From NCBI RefSeq assembly GCF_017084525.1, contig NZ_CP070950.1, positions 992,001-1,056,000 on the forward strand: 64,000 nt of DNA. Reading direction: 5' to 3'. Positions 31,762 to 39,583 of this stretch are shown in pieces. A program made the position numbers and the translations under genes. Numbering within the stretch: position 1 is the stretch's first letter; the number at the start of each line of letters is the position of its first letter. Below the pieces are notes generated by a model, which saw only the letters and a program-made list of their open reading frames with translations, was not told the origin of the DNA and did no database searches. This stretch comes from Conexibacter sp. SYSU D00693. GTDB lineage: Bacteria; Actinomycetota; Thermoleophilia; Solirubrobacterales; Solirubrobacteraceae.

Positions 31762-33684
31762 CTAGCCCCGCGACGCGACCTCTTCCGTCAGGCGTGCGAC
31801 GAGGTCCGGGAGGGCCACGGAGCCCTCGTCGCCCTCGCCGTGGCGGCGCACCGAGACGGTGCCCTCCTGCGCCTCGCGGTCGCCCACGACGAGCATGTAC
31901 GGGACCTTGCGCAGCTCGGCGTCGCGGATCTTGCGCCCGACGGACTCCGCCCGGTCGTCGTGCTCGCCGCGCAGGCCGGCTGCCTTGAGCGCGTCGACCA
32001 CCGCGCGGCAGGCGTCGTCGTGGCGGTCGGCGACCGGCAGGACGACGGCCTGCGTCGGCGCCAGCCACAGCGGCAGCTCGCCCCCGGTGTCCTCGAGCAG
32101 GATCCCGATGAAGCGCTCGAAGGACCCGAAGAGCGCGCGGTGGAGCATCACGACGCGGTGCTCGGCGTTGTCGGCGCCCGTGTAGGTGAGGTCGAAGCGC
32201 TCGGGGAAGTTGAAGTCCACCTGGACGGTGCCCAGCTGCCAGGAGCGCCCGAGCGAGTCCTCGAAGTGCAGGTCGATCTTCGGGCCGTAGAAGGCGCCGT
32301 CGCCGGCGTTGACCACGAACTCGAGGCCGTTGTCGTCCAGGGCGCGCTCGAGGATGCCCTCGGCCTCGTCCCACATCTCCTCGGTGCCGATGCGCTCCTC
32401 GGGACGCGTCGAGAGCTCGAGCTTGGGCGTGATGCCGAAGACCTCGTAGGTCTCGAAGGCCATGTCGAGGCAGCCCTTGACCTCGTCGACGACCTGCTCG
32501 GGCGTGCAGAAGATGTGGGCGTCGTCCTGCACGAAGTGGCGCACGCGCAGCAGGCCGTGCAGCGCGCCGCTCAGCTCGTTGCGGTGCAGGAGCCCGGGCT
32601 CGGCGAAGCGCGCCGGCAGGTCGCGGTGCGACCACTTCTGCAGCTTGAAGAGCTGGCAGTGGCCCGGGCAGTTCATCGGCTTGAGCGCGAGGTCGCGGTC
32701 CTCGGCCGACGTGACGAACATGTTGTCGCGGTACTTGAACCAGTGGCCGGAGGTCTTCCACAGCTCGGCGTCGTAGAGCTGCGGCGTCTTGACCTCGGTG
32801 TAGCCGTGGCTGTCGCACATCTCGCGGCTGAGCTGCACGAGGCCGTTGAAGACCCGCGTGCCGGCCGGGAACCAGAAGGCGGCGCCCTGCGCGGTGTCGG
32901 AGAAGGTGAAGAGGCCGAGCTCGCGCCCGAGCTTGCGGTGGTCGCGGGCCCGGGCCTGCTCGAGGCGCTCGAGGTGCTCGGTGAGGTCCTTCTTCTTGAA
33001 GAACGCCGTGCCGTAGACGCGCGTCAGCATCTGGCGCTTGGCGTCGCCGCGCCAGTAGGCGCCGGCGACCGACTGGAGCTTGAACGCGCCGATGCGCCCC
33101 GTCGAGGGCATGTGCGGCCCGCGGCAGAGGTCGGTGAACGGCCCGTTCGTGTAGAGCGAGACCGTCTCGACGCCCTGGGAGGCGACGAGGTCCTCGATGA
33201 GCTCAACCTTGTAGGGCTGGTCCTCAGCCTTGAACCGCTCGAGCGCCTCGGCGACGGGGACGTCGACGCGCTCGAACGGCTCGTCGGCCTTGACGTGCTC
33301 GGCCATCCTGGCCTCGATCGCGGCGAAGTCGTCCTCGGAGAGCCGGACGCCCTCGGGGAAGTCGAAGTCGTAGTAGAAGCCGTGCTCGACCGGCGGCCCG
33401 ATCGAGATCTTGACCCCGGGGTAGAGCTCCAGCATCGCCGCCGCCAGCACGTGGGCGGCGTCGTGGCGGACGAGGTCGAGCGCGTCCTGGCCCGAGCGCT
33501 CCGTGACGATCTCGATCGTCGCCCCGTCGGTCAGTGGCCGCGCGAGGTCCTGCACGGTGCCGTCCTGCTTGATCGCGAGCGCGGCGCGCGCCAGGCCGGG
33601 GCCGATGGCCGCAGCGGCATCGGCGCCCGTGGCGCCGTCGGCGAGCTCGAGCTCCTTGCCGTCGGGGAGGGTGACCTTCGTCAT
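31762..33684 (-). CDS. thrS: Threonyl-tRNA synthetase
   Basis: Class II synthetase, 640 residues. Domains in order: TGS (MTKVTLPDGKELELADGATG), the editing domain with HDAAHVLAAAML and the PHMPSTGRIGAFKLQS region, the catalytic core with HWFKYRDNMF, KPMNCPGHCQLFK and LLRVRHFVQDDAHIFC, and the C-terminal anticodon-binding domain from LWLAPTQAVVLPV. ATG at 33684 (MTKVTL) fits the family; a possible -10 TACTGT lies about 12 nt upstream. No T-box structure is seen. infC follows after 73 nt. Confidence 0.97.
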   Translation of the reverse strand: MTKVTLPDGKELELADGATGADAAAAIGPGLARAALAIKQDGTVQDLARPLTDGATIEIVTERSGQDALDLVRHDAAHVLAAAMLELYPGVKISIGPPVEHGFYYDFDFPEGVRLSEDDFAAIEARMAEHVKADEPFERVDVPVAEALERFKAEDQPYKVELIEDLVASQGVETVSLYTNGPFTDLCRGPHMPSTGRIGAFKLQSVAGAYWRGDAKRQMLTRVYGTAFFKKKDLTEHLERLEQARARDHRKLGRELGLFTFSDTAQGAAFWFPAGTRVFNGLVQLSREMCDSHGYTEVKTPQLYDAELWKTSGHWFKYRDNMFVTSAEDRDLALKPMNCPGHCQLFKLQKWSHRDLPARFAEPGLLHRNELSGALHGLLRVRHFVQDDAHIFCTPEQVVDEVKGCLDMAFETYEVFGITPKLELSTRPEERIGTEEMWDEAEGILERALDDNGLEFVVNAGDGAFYGPKIDLHFEDSLGRSWQLGTVQVDFNFPERFDLTYTGADNAEHRVVMLHRALFGSFERFIGILLEDTGGELPLWLAPTQAVVLPVADRHDDACRAVVDALKAAGLRGEHDDRAESVGRKIRDAELRKVPYMLVVGDREAQEGTVSVRRHGEGDEGSVALPDLVARLTEEVASRG

Positions 33685-33716
33685 GGGGCGGCCCCAACAG
33701 TAGTCGTCGCCCCGCG

Positions 33717-33734
33717 CTGCACGACCTCGTGCAG
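33717..33734. promoter_or_regulatory. Inverted repeat in the thrS / Rpf-like intergenic region
   Basis: CTGCACG and CGTGCAG arms around ACCT, 33 bp upstream of thrS. It could be an operator or an RNA hairpin. The rest of this 233-base divergent region (33685-33917) holds a possible plus-strand -10 TACCTT at 33773 and a strong AGGAGGT Shine-Dalgarno at 33903, and no recognisable riboswitch. Confidence 0.35.
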
Positions 33735-33917
33735 TGTGCGCGACGTCACAGGTTCGAGTCAGGGGCGGTGGGTACCTTGCGCCGCCGCAGGGTCGCATCG
33801 CTGCCGGCGCCGCTGTCGCATCGCCCGGCTCCCGCGACCTGATGCTCGTCCACGAGGTGGCCGCCCCGCGCGCGTCTGCGCCCGGGCCGTCCGTGCCGCC
33901 GCAGGAGGTCGTACCCC

Positions 33918-34550
33918 ATGCGACGCCGTACCCCGACGTTCCTGGCCGCGACGACGGCCTTCGGCCTGATGGCCGCCACCCCGCCCGTGCTCCTCGCCCA
34001 GGCCTCGGCCCAGGAGGACGCTCCCGCCGCGCCGGCCGGCCCCAGCGCCTTCGACGTCCACAGCCCGGCGAGCTTCACCTCCGTCGCCGCCGAGGCGACC
34101 GACGTGGTGCGCGACACCTACCAGCGGCGGACGATGCGCGTGGCGCGCAAGCTCGCCGCCGTCCAGGGCCGCGACCTGCGCGACGGCTACGACGACGCCC
34201 TGCGCACGTTCTCCACCGAGGACCTCGTCGACCAGCACCGCGAGGTGCGCCACGACCTGCGCTCGTTCCGGCGCAAGCTGCGCCGTGCCGCGCGCGAGGG
34301 CGCGGGTGCCGGTGGCGGGTCGATCCCGGGTCACCTGCAGGCGATCGCCCAGTGCGAGTCGGGCGGCGACCCCGCCGCGGTCGGTGGCGGCGGGACGTAC
34401 CGCGGCCTGTTCCAGTTCGACCAGGGCACCTGGCAGTCCGTCGGCGGCACCGGCGACCCGGCCGCGGCGTCGGTCGCCGAGCAGGTCAAGCGCGCCCAGA
34501 TGCTCTACGCGCGCGCGGGCGCCTCGCCCTGGCCCGTGTGCGGCTCCTGA
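33918..34550 (+). CDS. Secreted Rpf-like transglycosylase
   Basis: A 210-residue exported cell-wall enzyme. It has a signal peptide (RTPTFLAATTAFGLMAATPP ... ASAQ), then an Ala/Pro linker and an alpha-helical segment (residues 45-130). A C-terminal resuscitation-promoting-factor/transglycosylase-like domain follows: HLQAIAQCESGGDPAAVGGG (catalytic Glu in CESGG), YRGLFQFDQGTWQSVGG and the terminal YARAGASPWPVCG. Rpf domains cleave peptidoglycan and promote growth from dormancy. ATG at 33918 with AGGAGGT 8 nt upstream. It is divergent from thrS. Confidence 0.9.
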   Translation: MRRRTPTFLAATTAFGLMAATPPVLLAQASAQEDAPAAPAGPSAFDVHSPASFTSVAAEATDVVRDTYQRRTMRVARKLAAVQGRDLRDGYDDALRTFSTEDLVDQHREVRHDLRSFRRKLRRAAREGAGAGGGSIPGHLQAIAQCESGGDPAAVGGGGTYRGLFQFDQGTWQSVGGTGDPAAASVAEQVKRAQMLYARAGASPWPVCGS

Positions 34551-34584
34551 GGCCACGGCGGTCGCGGGGGTAGCGTGGGGCGGC

Positions 34585-35676
34585 ATGGACGCCGCCCGCC
34601 TCCGTGCCGCCTTCCCCGTCCTGCGCGAGACGGCGTACCTCAACGCCGGCTCGTGCGGACCGCTGGCCGAAGCCGCGGCGCGCGCCGGGGAGGCCGCCGC
34701 GAAGCTCGCCCTCGAGGAGGGCCGGGCGATGCCGTACTTCGAGGGGATGCTCGAGGTGCGCGGGCGGCTGCGCGCCGCCTACGCCGGGGTGCTCGGCGCC
34801 CGGGTCGAGGACGTCGCGCTCACGACGTCGACCAGCGAGGGGCTCGTGACGGTCCTGCTCGGGCTCGGCCTGCAGCCCGGCGACGAGGTCCTCACCGCGC
34901 CCGACGAGCACCCGGGGCTGCTGGGCCCGCTGGCCGCGGCACGCGACCGCCTGGGCATCGAGCTCCGCACCGCCCCCTTCGCGCAGCTTGCCGAAGCGGT
35001 CACGCCCGCCACGAAGCTCGTCGCCTGCTCGCACGTCTCGTGGATCACGGGCGCGCGGGCTCCCGCCGCCCTCGGCGAGCTCGACGTCCCGGTCCTGCTC
35101 GACGGCGCCCAGGGCGTCGGCGCGGTCCCGGTCGACGTCGACGCGCTGGGCTGCGCGTTCTACAGCGGCGCGGGCCAGAAGTGGCTCTGCGGGCCGGTCG
35201 GGCTGGGGATGCTGTGGGTCGCGCCGGCGTGGCGCGAGCGGCTGGCGGCGACGGGCCCGACGTACGTCGCGCTCGCCGACCCGGCCGCCGGCATCGACGC
35301 GCGCGTGCGCGAGGACGCCGGGCGCTTCGACACGCCGACCCACGCGCTCGAGCTGCTGGCCGCGGGCCTTGCGGCGCACGACGTCCTGGCCGAGGCCGGC
35401 TGGGAGGCCGTGCACGAGCGCTCGGCGTCGCTGGCCCAGGAGCTGGTCGCGCGGCTCGAGGCGTCGGGCCGCCGCGTCGCGCCGCGGTCCGACACCACGC
35501 TCATCGCCTGGGAGGTCGAGGGCGACACCGTCGCGCACGCCGCGGCACTGGCCCAGCAGGGCATCGTCGTGCGCTCGCTGCCCGGCTTCCCGTACCTGCG
35601 CGCGTCCGTCGGCGCGTGGAACGACGAGGACGACCTCGAGCGCCTCCTCGCGGCGCTCGACGGCCTCAGCGCCTGA
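34585..35676 (+). CDS. Class V aminotransferase / cysteine desulfurase-like PLP protein
   Basis: A 363-residue PLP enzyme. The segments LRETAYLNAGSCGPLAEAAA, VALTTSTSEGLVTVLLGLGL, CSHVSWITGARAP, VPVLLDGAQGVGAVPVDVDA and the PLP-lysine region CAFYSGAGQKWLCGPVGLGM are characteristic. It lacks the catalytic-cysteine loop of IscS/SufS in a recognisable form. It is closer to isopenicillin-N-epimerase-like or kynureninase-like members, so the substrate is open. ATG at 34585. Its 3' end overlaps the convergent membrane-protein gene by 11 bases. Confidence 0.88.
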   Translation: MDAARLRAAFPVLRETAYLNAGSCGPLAEAAARAGEAAAKLALEEGRAMPYFEGMLEVRGRLRAAYAGVLGARVEDVALTTSTSEGLVTVLLGLGLQPGDEVLTAPDEHPGLLGPLAAARDRLGIELRTAPFAQLAEAVTPATKLVACSHVSWITGARAPAALGELDVPVLLDGAQGVGAVPVDVDALGCAFYSGAGQKWLCGPVGLGMLWVAPAWRERLAATGPTYVALADPAAGIDARVREDAGRFDTPTHALELLAAGLAAHDVLAEAGWEAVHERSASLAQELVARLEASGRRVAPRSDTTLIAWEVEGDTVAHAAALAQQGIVVRSLPGFPYLRASVGAWNDEDDLERLLAALDGLSA

Positions 35677-36010
35677 GCGTCCAGCGCAGCGCCTTGCGCA
35701 GCGCGACGCCGCAGGCGAGCGTCAGCGCCATGGCGGGCAGCTCGACGAGCAGGACGAGCCCGACGACGTCCCGGTCGCACGCGCGGGGCTCGGCGCTACC
35801 GCCCGTGCACGCGGCGGCGACGTCGAAGGCCACCGCGACGAGCGCGTAGCCGGGCGCGAGCAGGACGGCGCGCCAGCGGTCGTACAGCGCACCCGCCCCG
35901 AGTCCGAGCCCCGCCCACGTCGCGAGCGCCGCGCCGTCGGTCGCCGGTGGGCCGGCCGCGAAGGCGGCGACCCAGCCGCCCAGGAACGCGATGGCCACGA
36001 GGAGCCGCAC
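35666..36010 (-). CDS. Small membrane protein of unknown function
   Basis: A 114-residue protein with about three to four hydrophobic segments (LLVAIAFLGGWVAAFAAG, ALATWAGLGLGAGAL, VLLAPGYALVAVAFDVAA, VVGLVLLVELPAMALTLACG). A loop between helices 3 and 4 contains two cysteines. It starts with GTG at 36010 and overlaps the aminotransferase 3' end. No family is recognised. Confidence 0.65.
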   Translation of the reverse strand: MRLLVAIAFLGGWVAAFAAGPPATDGAALATWAGLGLGAGALYDRWRAVLLAPGYALVAVAFDVAAACTGGSAEPRACDRDVVGLVLLVELPAMALTLACGVALRKALRWTLRR

Positions 36011-36084
36011 CGCTGCGGGACGCTACGCGGCGGCGCGGCGCTGGCGCGTGTCCGCTCAGCTGCGGTGCTGGGTAGGCCTCGCCC

Positions 36085-36270
36085 ATGGCGAACCCTGTCC
36101 CCGCCGGCAGCGACGTCTCGGCCGGCACCTACAAGTGCACGAACTGCGGCTACGACCTCCAGGTGGGGTCGACCGACAACCTCCCGCCCTGCCCGAGCTG
36201 CGGCAACGGCTCGTACGACACGATCACGGGCGGCGACGCCGCCGCCGACCCGTACCCCGACCGCTCCTAG
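36085..36270 (+). CDS. Small zinc-ribbon protein
   Basis: A 61-residue protein with two CxxC knuckles, YKCTNCGYDLQVG and PPCPSCGNGSYDTI, which should bind one zinc, and an acidic tail DAAADPYPDRS. Short proteins of this layout are common in actinobacteria; their role is unknown. ATG at 36085; TAGGCC shortly upstream could be a -10 of a leaderless mRNA. Confidence 0.85.
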   Translation: MANPVPAGSDVSAGTYKCTNCGYDLQVGSTDNLPPCPSCGNGSYDTITGGDAAADPYPDRS

Positions 36271-36328
36271 GCGCGCGGCACCAGCTCGGGCACTGGCGCG
36301 CGGCGCGGCGCGCACGACGCTGCGCGCC

Positions 36329-36508
36329 ATGGCCTCCATCGCGCTGCCCCAACCTGACGCCCCGGAGCTCGGGCCGGACGAGCTCCGGTTCGAGGTCGTG
36401 CGCAGCGCGGAGGGCGACGTCCTGTGCGCCGGCGCGATGGCGGTCGGGCACGTCGGCGCGGCGGCTGCCGCAGCGGCCGCGCGCGTCGAGCGCTCAGCCT
36501 CGACCTGA
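36329..36508 (+). CDS. Possible small protein (59 residues)
   Basis: Reading frame from ATG at 36329 to TGA at 36508, with an acidic N-terminal half (PDAPELGPDELRFEVVRSAE) and an Ala-rich C-terminal helix. Third codon positions are strongly G/C, which favours coding, but no family is recognised and no clear Shine-Dalgarno precedes it. It ends 40 nt before the old tRNA-Val terminator. Confidence 0.4.
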   Translation: MASIALPQPDAPELGPDELRFEVVRSAEGDVLCAGAMAVGHVGAAAAAAAARVERSAST

Positions 36509-36547
36509 GGTCCAGATCACAGCCGTCGAGCCGTCCCTGAACGACGA

Positions 36548-36569
36548 AGGCCCCGCTGTGGCGGGGCCT
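36548..36569 (-). terminator. Original tRNA-Val terminator, now displaced
   Basis: AGGCCCCGC and GCGGGGCCT arms (9 bp) around TGTG, 7 bases beyond the left copy of the tRNA 3' end. It closely matches the hairpin that directly follows tRNA-Gly (45800-45825). Before integration it would have ended the tRNA-Val transcript. Confidence 0.75.
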
Positions 36570-36575
36570 CCTTCA

Positions 36576-36601
36576 TGGGCGATACTGGGCTCGAACCAGT
36601 G
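36576..36601. repeat. attL (copy of the tRNA-Val 3' end)
   Basis: 26 bases identical to 41061-41086, including GCTCGAACC of the T loop. No tRNA 5' half is present here, so this is the duplicated attachment core left by site-specific integration. The integrase gene starts 140 bp inside. Confidence 0.9.
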
Positions 36602-36740
36602 GATGCGCCCCGTTTGAGAACCGTGGCGCCCAGTGCCAGGCGGTGCCGGTTCGCTCAGTCGCGGGAAGTCGTCCGGTCAGCGACGGAAATGCCCCGATTG
36701 TTCGGGCGTGCGGCTCGAACGACACCAAGGACATCCCGCA

Positions 36741-37826
36741 ATGGCGGGCTCGCTTGCAGAGCTGCACGCGCTGGCCGAGGCGCCGCGCATGAACGTCCCG
36801 GACCGGCAGCTCATCGCCGAGGCGATTGCCATCAACCACGCCGACGCCGGCAAGAAGACGCTCGCGAAGTACGCCAAGCACCTCGACCACTGGGCCGGCT
36901 ACATGGCGAGCCACGGGCTGACGTTCGTGACCCTTCAGCGCCGACACGTCCGGTTGTTCATGGCCCACCTGGCAGAGCACGGCGGGCCCAGCCCCCACGA
37001 ACTTCGCCTGCAGTGCAAGTGGTGCGCGCACCGTGGATGGCCGGACGGTGACCACGGTCCGGGTTGGTCGGCCTCGACACGCAAGAGCTACCTGTCGGCC
37101 GCGCGGTTCATGTACACGCACTTCGCGAACGAGCGTGACCTTCCCGACATCGACCCGACGACCCACGTCAAGTCGCCGCGCCTCGTCATCAAGCGGCAGT
37201 TCACGCCGACGCCCGAGCAGGTCCGGGCCATCTTCGATGCACCCGGCGAGCCGAAGGACCGCCTGCTCGCCGTGTGGTCGTACTACGCCCCCTCACGCCG
37301 GCAGACGTTCTCAGACGCTCGCTGGCGGGACATCGACCTTGAACGGGGCACATGGGACGTCGTGGGCAAGGGCGACCGACAGGACCGCTTCGACCTGCAC
37401 CCGGCGCTCGTCCGGGAGTTCAGGCTCTACTTGGCGTGGCAGCTCGACCAGGCCAGGCGCAACCCGCGCATGCGTGACGCGCTCGCGAACCCCGACACCG
37501 CCTGGGTCATCATGACTCGCACCGGTCGCAAGACCCAGGGGCAGACCATCACGAAGATGCTGAAGTGGCGCGCGGTCCGTGCCGGAGTGGCGGTTGTTCC
37601 CGCCACATCGAAGTGGGACAGCGTCGGCGGCAAGACGTCGCTGGTCTCTGCTCACGCCATGCGGCGGGCGTGGGCATCGGCGGCACTCAACGACCCGGAC
37701 AACGCGCAGCCCATCGACGTGGTCTCGGAGGTGCTTCGCCACGCCGACATCGCCACCACGAGGCGCCACTACGCGCCGACAAAGGGCGAACGCGCCCGCT
37801 CGGCGCTGCTGACCATGCAGGTCTGA
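36741..37826 (+). CDS. Tyrosine-recombinase integrase
   Basis: A 361-residue site-specific recombinase that should integrate and excise the element. An N-terminal SAM-like core-binding domain (about 22-145) includes a CxxC pair (CKWCAHRG). The catalytic domain (about 155-355) has Arg in YYAPSRRQTFSDARW (R186/R187), Lys 210 (VVGKGD), HAMRR (H305, R308), H334 in LRHAD and the nucleophile Tyr 344 in RRHYAP, so it looks active. ATG at 36741 with AAGGA 9 nt upstream. It lies next to attL. Codon third positions are slightly less G/C-rich than in the surrounding chromosome. Confidence 0.95.
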   Translation: MAGSLAELHALAEAPRMNVPDRQLIAEAIAINHADAGKKTLAKYAKHLDHWAGYMASHGLTFVTLQRRHVRLFMAHLAEHGGPSPHELRLQCKWCAHRGWPDGDHGPGWSASTRKSYLSAARFMYTHFANERDLPDIDPTTHVKSPRLVIKRQFTPTPEQVRAIFDAPGEPKDRLLAVWSYYAPSRRQTFSDARWRDIDLERGTWDVVGKGDRQDRFDLHPALVREFRLYLAWQLDQARRNPRMRDALANPDTAWVIMTRTGRKTQGQTITKMLKWRAVRAGVAVVPATSKWDSVGGKTSLVSAHAMRRAWASAALNDPDNAQPIDVVSEVLRHADIATTRRHYAPTKGERARSALLTMQV

Positions 37827-37856
37827 GCCGCCGTCACGCTGGCGACGTGCGTGAAC

Positions 37857-37885
37857 CGCCGCCCAGCGACTTACGCTGGGCGGCG
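37857..37885. terminator. Hairpin between integrase and the Abi-like gene
   Basis: A perfect 12-bp stem (CGCCGCCCAGCG with its complement) around ACTTA. It follows the integrase stop by 30 nt and its last base is the G of the GTG start at 37885. The right arm also contains TACGCT, a possible -10 for a leaderless transcript of the next gene. It may be a terminator, an operator or both. Confidence 0.6.
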
Positions 37886-38751
37886 TGCAGCTCTCACGCC
37901 GCTCGCAGCAGAAGTTCGCCGACATGGCGGCCTCCCTCGGGACCGTTCGCAGCATCGAGGACGTGTACGAGGCGCACGGGTTCGTGCTGCCCGCGGGCTT
38001 CGAGGCGACCGAGGGCCGTGCGCGACGCTCGGTCTGCGAGGCCGCCGAGGCGGGCATCGACCTCTCGGACTCGACCGTCTCCGACCGGCTGCTTCGCGTG
38101 TACCTCGATGCCATCGACGACTGGGGGCGTCGCGGCGCACCCTTGTTCGGTCCTGCGGACCCCAACGAAGACCCGCTCCTGCCCGACGCGCGAACGCTGC
38201 TGCGCTCGCTCCAGCGTGACGGCGCGCCGGTGGATGACGAGGGCAACTTGGTGCTGGGTGCCGCGGCGCCGACGCTGGCGGTCGAGAAGTTCGACCGCCT
38301 GAGCGAGCCGCGGGTGCTGCTGGAGCACCTGGCCCGCATCGAGGCCGGCATCGCCGCTGACCCTGCGGCAGCCATCGGGTCGGCGAAGGAACTGGTCGAG
38401 AGCGCCTTCAAGTTCGTGCTCGACGACTACGGCGTTGAGCACGCGCGCAACGCGAGCCTGACCGACCTCTACAAGCTCGTCTCCAAGGAGCTGCGGCTGA
38501 GTCGCGAGTCTGTCCCTGCCAGCGCGAAGGGCTCTGCGGCCGCGCACCGCGTGCTGCAGAACCTCGCCACCTCCGTCCAGGGTCTAGCCGAGCTGCGCAA
38601 CGAGCTCGGCCTGGGACACGGGCGTACGGCACCATCGCCGGCACTCGCGCGCCATGCCCGCCTCGCGGCGAACTCCGCGCGCGCCGTGGTCGAGTTCGTG
38701 CTGGAGACCTGGCACGAGCGCCAGCGCGAAGCGGGCGACGCGGCGGCGTAG
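37885..38751 (+). CDS. Abortive-infection family protein (Abi_C / HEPN-like)
   Basis: A 288-residue protein, probably anti-phage cargo of the element. The C-terminal half (about 145-278) matches Abi_C: IGSAKELVESAFKFVLDDYG, LYKLVSKELRLS, ELRNELGLGHGRTAPSPALA and RHARLAANSARAVVEFVLET. The RNELGLGH segment (R238 to H245) fits the R-X(4-6)-H motif of HEPN ribonucleases; this functional reading is inference. The N-terminal half is helical and unrecognised, with PLLPDARTLLRSLQRDGAPV before the Abi_C part. GTG at 37885 abuts a hairpin; ATG at 37924 is an alternative. It has no partner gene, so it would act alone. Confidence 0.8.
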   Translation: MQLSRRSQQKFADMAASLGTVRSIEDVYEAHGFVLPAGFEATEGRARRSVCEAAEAGIDLSDSTVSDRLLRVYLDAIDDWGRRGAPLFGPADPNEDPLLPDARTLLRSLQRDGAPVDDEGNLVLGAAAPTLAVEKFDRLSEPRVLLEHLARIEAGIAADPAAAIGSAKELVESAFKFVLDDYGVEHARNASLTDLYKLVSKELRLSRESVPASAKGSAAAHRVLQNLATSVQGLAELRNELGLGHGRTAPSPALARHARLAANSARAVVEFVLETWHERQREAGDAAA

Positions 38752-38790
38752 CAAGCGAAAACCGCGCCGGCCGCACGGCGCCGGATGCAT

Positions 38791-38823
38791 CTTCGGAGGA
38801 CCCCCACCGAAAGGACTCCGAAG
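38791..38823. repeat. Inverted repeat upstream of the small-gene/Rep cassette
   Basis: CTTCGGAG and CTCCGAAG arms (8 bp) are separated by 17 bp. An alternative inner stem TTCGG/CCGAA places a C-rich loop (AGGACCCCCA) between 38797 and 38806. The right arm ends on the GTG of the 94-residue gene. It is a candidate double-strand origin for the HUH Rep, or a translational control hairpin. Confidence 0.4.
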
Positions 38824-39107
38824 TGCTCCTCGCCCGCATGAACTTCATCAAGGCCGACGTGCTCGAAGGCCGCAACGGCTTCCCACCGTCGTGCCTCGTC
38901 TCGCTGCTCGACCAGGAGAGCGGCGACACCCTCAACCTCGTCGGACCCGAGTCGCTCGCCGCCGACCTCACGAGCGTCGAGCCGTTCGAGGAGCTCGTCG
39001 TCGAGCTGAAGTGGCGACGCGTCGACCTCGCTGCCCTGGGAGGCTCGGGGCGCGGCAAGGCGTACCGCCTGTCCGTCGTCCGCGTCGCCGACGGAGGTGC
39101 GGTGTGA
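38823..39107 (+). CDS. Small element-encoded protein (94 residues)
   Basis: Unrecognised. It is mostly beta-strand-like with alternating hydrophobic residues (NFIKADVLEGRNGFPPSCLV, EELVVELKWRRVDLAALG, AYRLSVVRVADGG). The length and strand pattern would suit a small OB-fold, single-stranded-DNA-binding protein as found beside Rep in filamentous phages, but this is only an analogy. It starts at GTG 38823 or ATG 38838, and its stop overlaps the next start as GTGA. Confidence 0.65.
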   Translation: MLLARMNFIKADVLEGRNGFPPSCLVSLLDQESGDTLNLVGPESLAADLTSVEPFEELVVELKWRRVDLAALGGSGRGKAYRLSVVRVADGGAV

Positions 39108-39583
39108 CGCGCTGGGGGATGGCTCGGCCGGAGCTGGAGGCGCCAGAGGTCGCCGACGCGTGGGTGCGCGCGCACGGCATCTGGAAGGCGCTCACGGGAA
39201 GCCGCCGCGAGGTTGCCATGCCGTCCGTCATCGACTTCCTCGACGCCGTGCGCGAAGCAGCGCTCCGTCAGCGCCTGTCGCTCGGGCCAGCGGAGTGGTC
39301 CTCCCTTACCCGTGACCTTCGTGCCGCGGCAGAGCCGCTCTGCACGCTTCTCGAAGACCTTGCTGACGCCCTGGCCGAACTCGTCGAACTCGCCGACGAG
39401 GTCGCGCGCGACACGAGCGCGCCGGAGCGGTGGCCGGCCGACGCAGGCGAGGGAGGAGCGCGCGGAACGCGTGGCGACGACCAAGCCGAGGAGGCGGCGC
39501 CGTCCGCGGAGACGCGCTCGTGTCGCACCGCTCCGGCGGAGGCTGCCACCGAGCGGCGTGCGCGCCGCAAGGTCACGTCATGA
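39104..39583 (+). CDS. Element-encoded protein of unknown function (159 residues)
   Basis: Residues 1-105 are helical (PSVIDFLDAVREAALRQRLS; LLEDLADALAELVELADEVA). Residues 106-159 are a low-complexity, highly charged tail rich in Ala, Arg, Glu and Gly. GTG at 39104 with GGAGGT 5 nt upstream overlaps the preceding stop; the stop overlaps the Rep start (ATGA). The tight coupling on both sides suggests a replication-associated partner. No family is recognised. Confidence 0.65.
   Translation: MTRWGMARPELEAPEVADAWVRAHGIWKALTGSRREVAMPSVIDFLDAVREAALRQRLSLGPAEWSSLTRDLRAAAEPLCTLLEDLADALAELVELADEVARDTSAPERWPADAGEGGARGTRGDDQAEEAAPSAETRSCRTAPAEAATERRARRKVTS

Noticed and set aside
31689-33761. T-box regulation of thrS or pheST
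   Set aside because: No T-box sequence or leader hairpins were visible upstream of either gene.
33700-33770. A tRNA-like stretch with GGTTCGAGTC and pairing CGCCCC/GGGGCG
   Set aside because: The presumed T stem does not pair, no anticodon arm forms, and the length is too short for a tRNA.
33685-33917. Possible c-di-AMP (ydaO) riboswitch before the Rpf-like gene, as known in other actinobacteria
   Set aside because: None of the conserved ydaO blocks could be found in this leader.
36575-36740. Plus-strand frame beginning with a GDTGLEPV-type peptide at attL
   Set aside because: It reads through the duplicated tRNA fragment; the integrase has a proper start with a Shine-Dalgarno at 36741.
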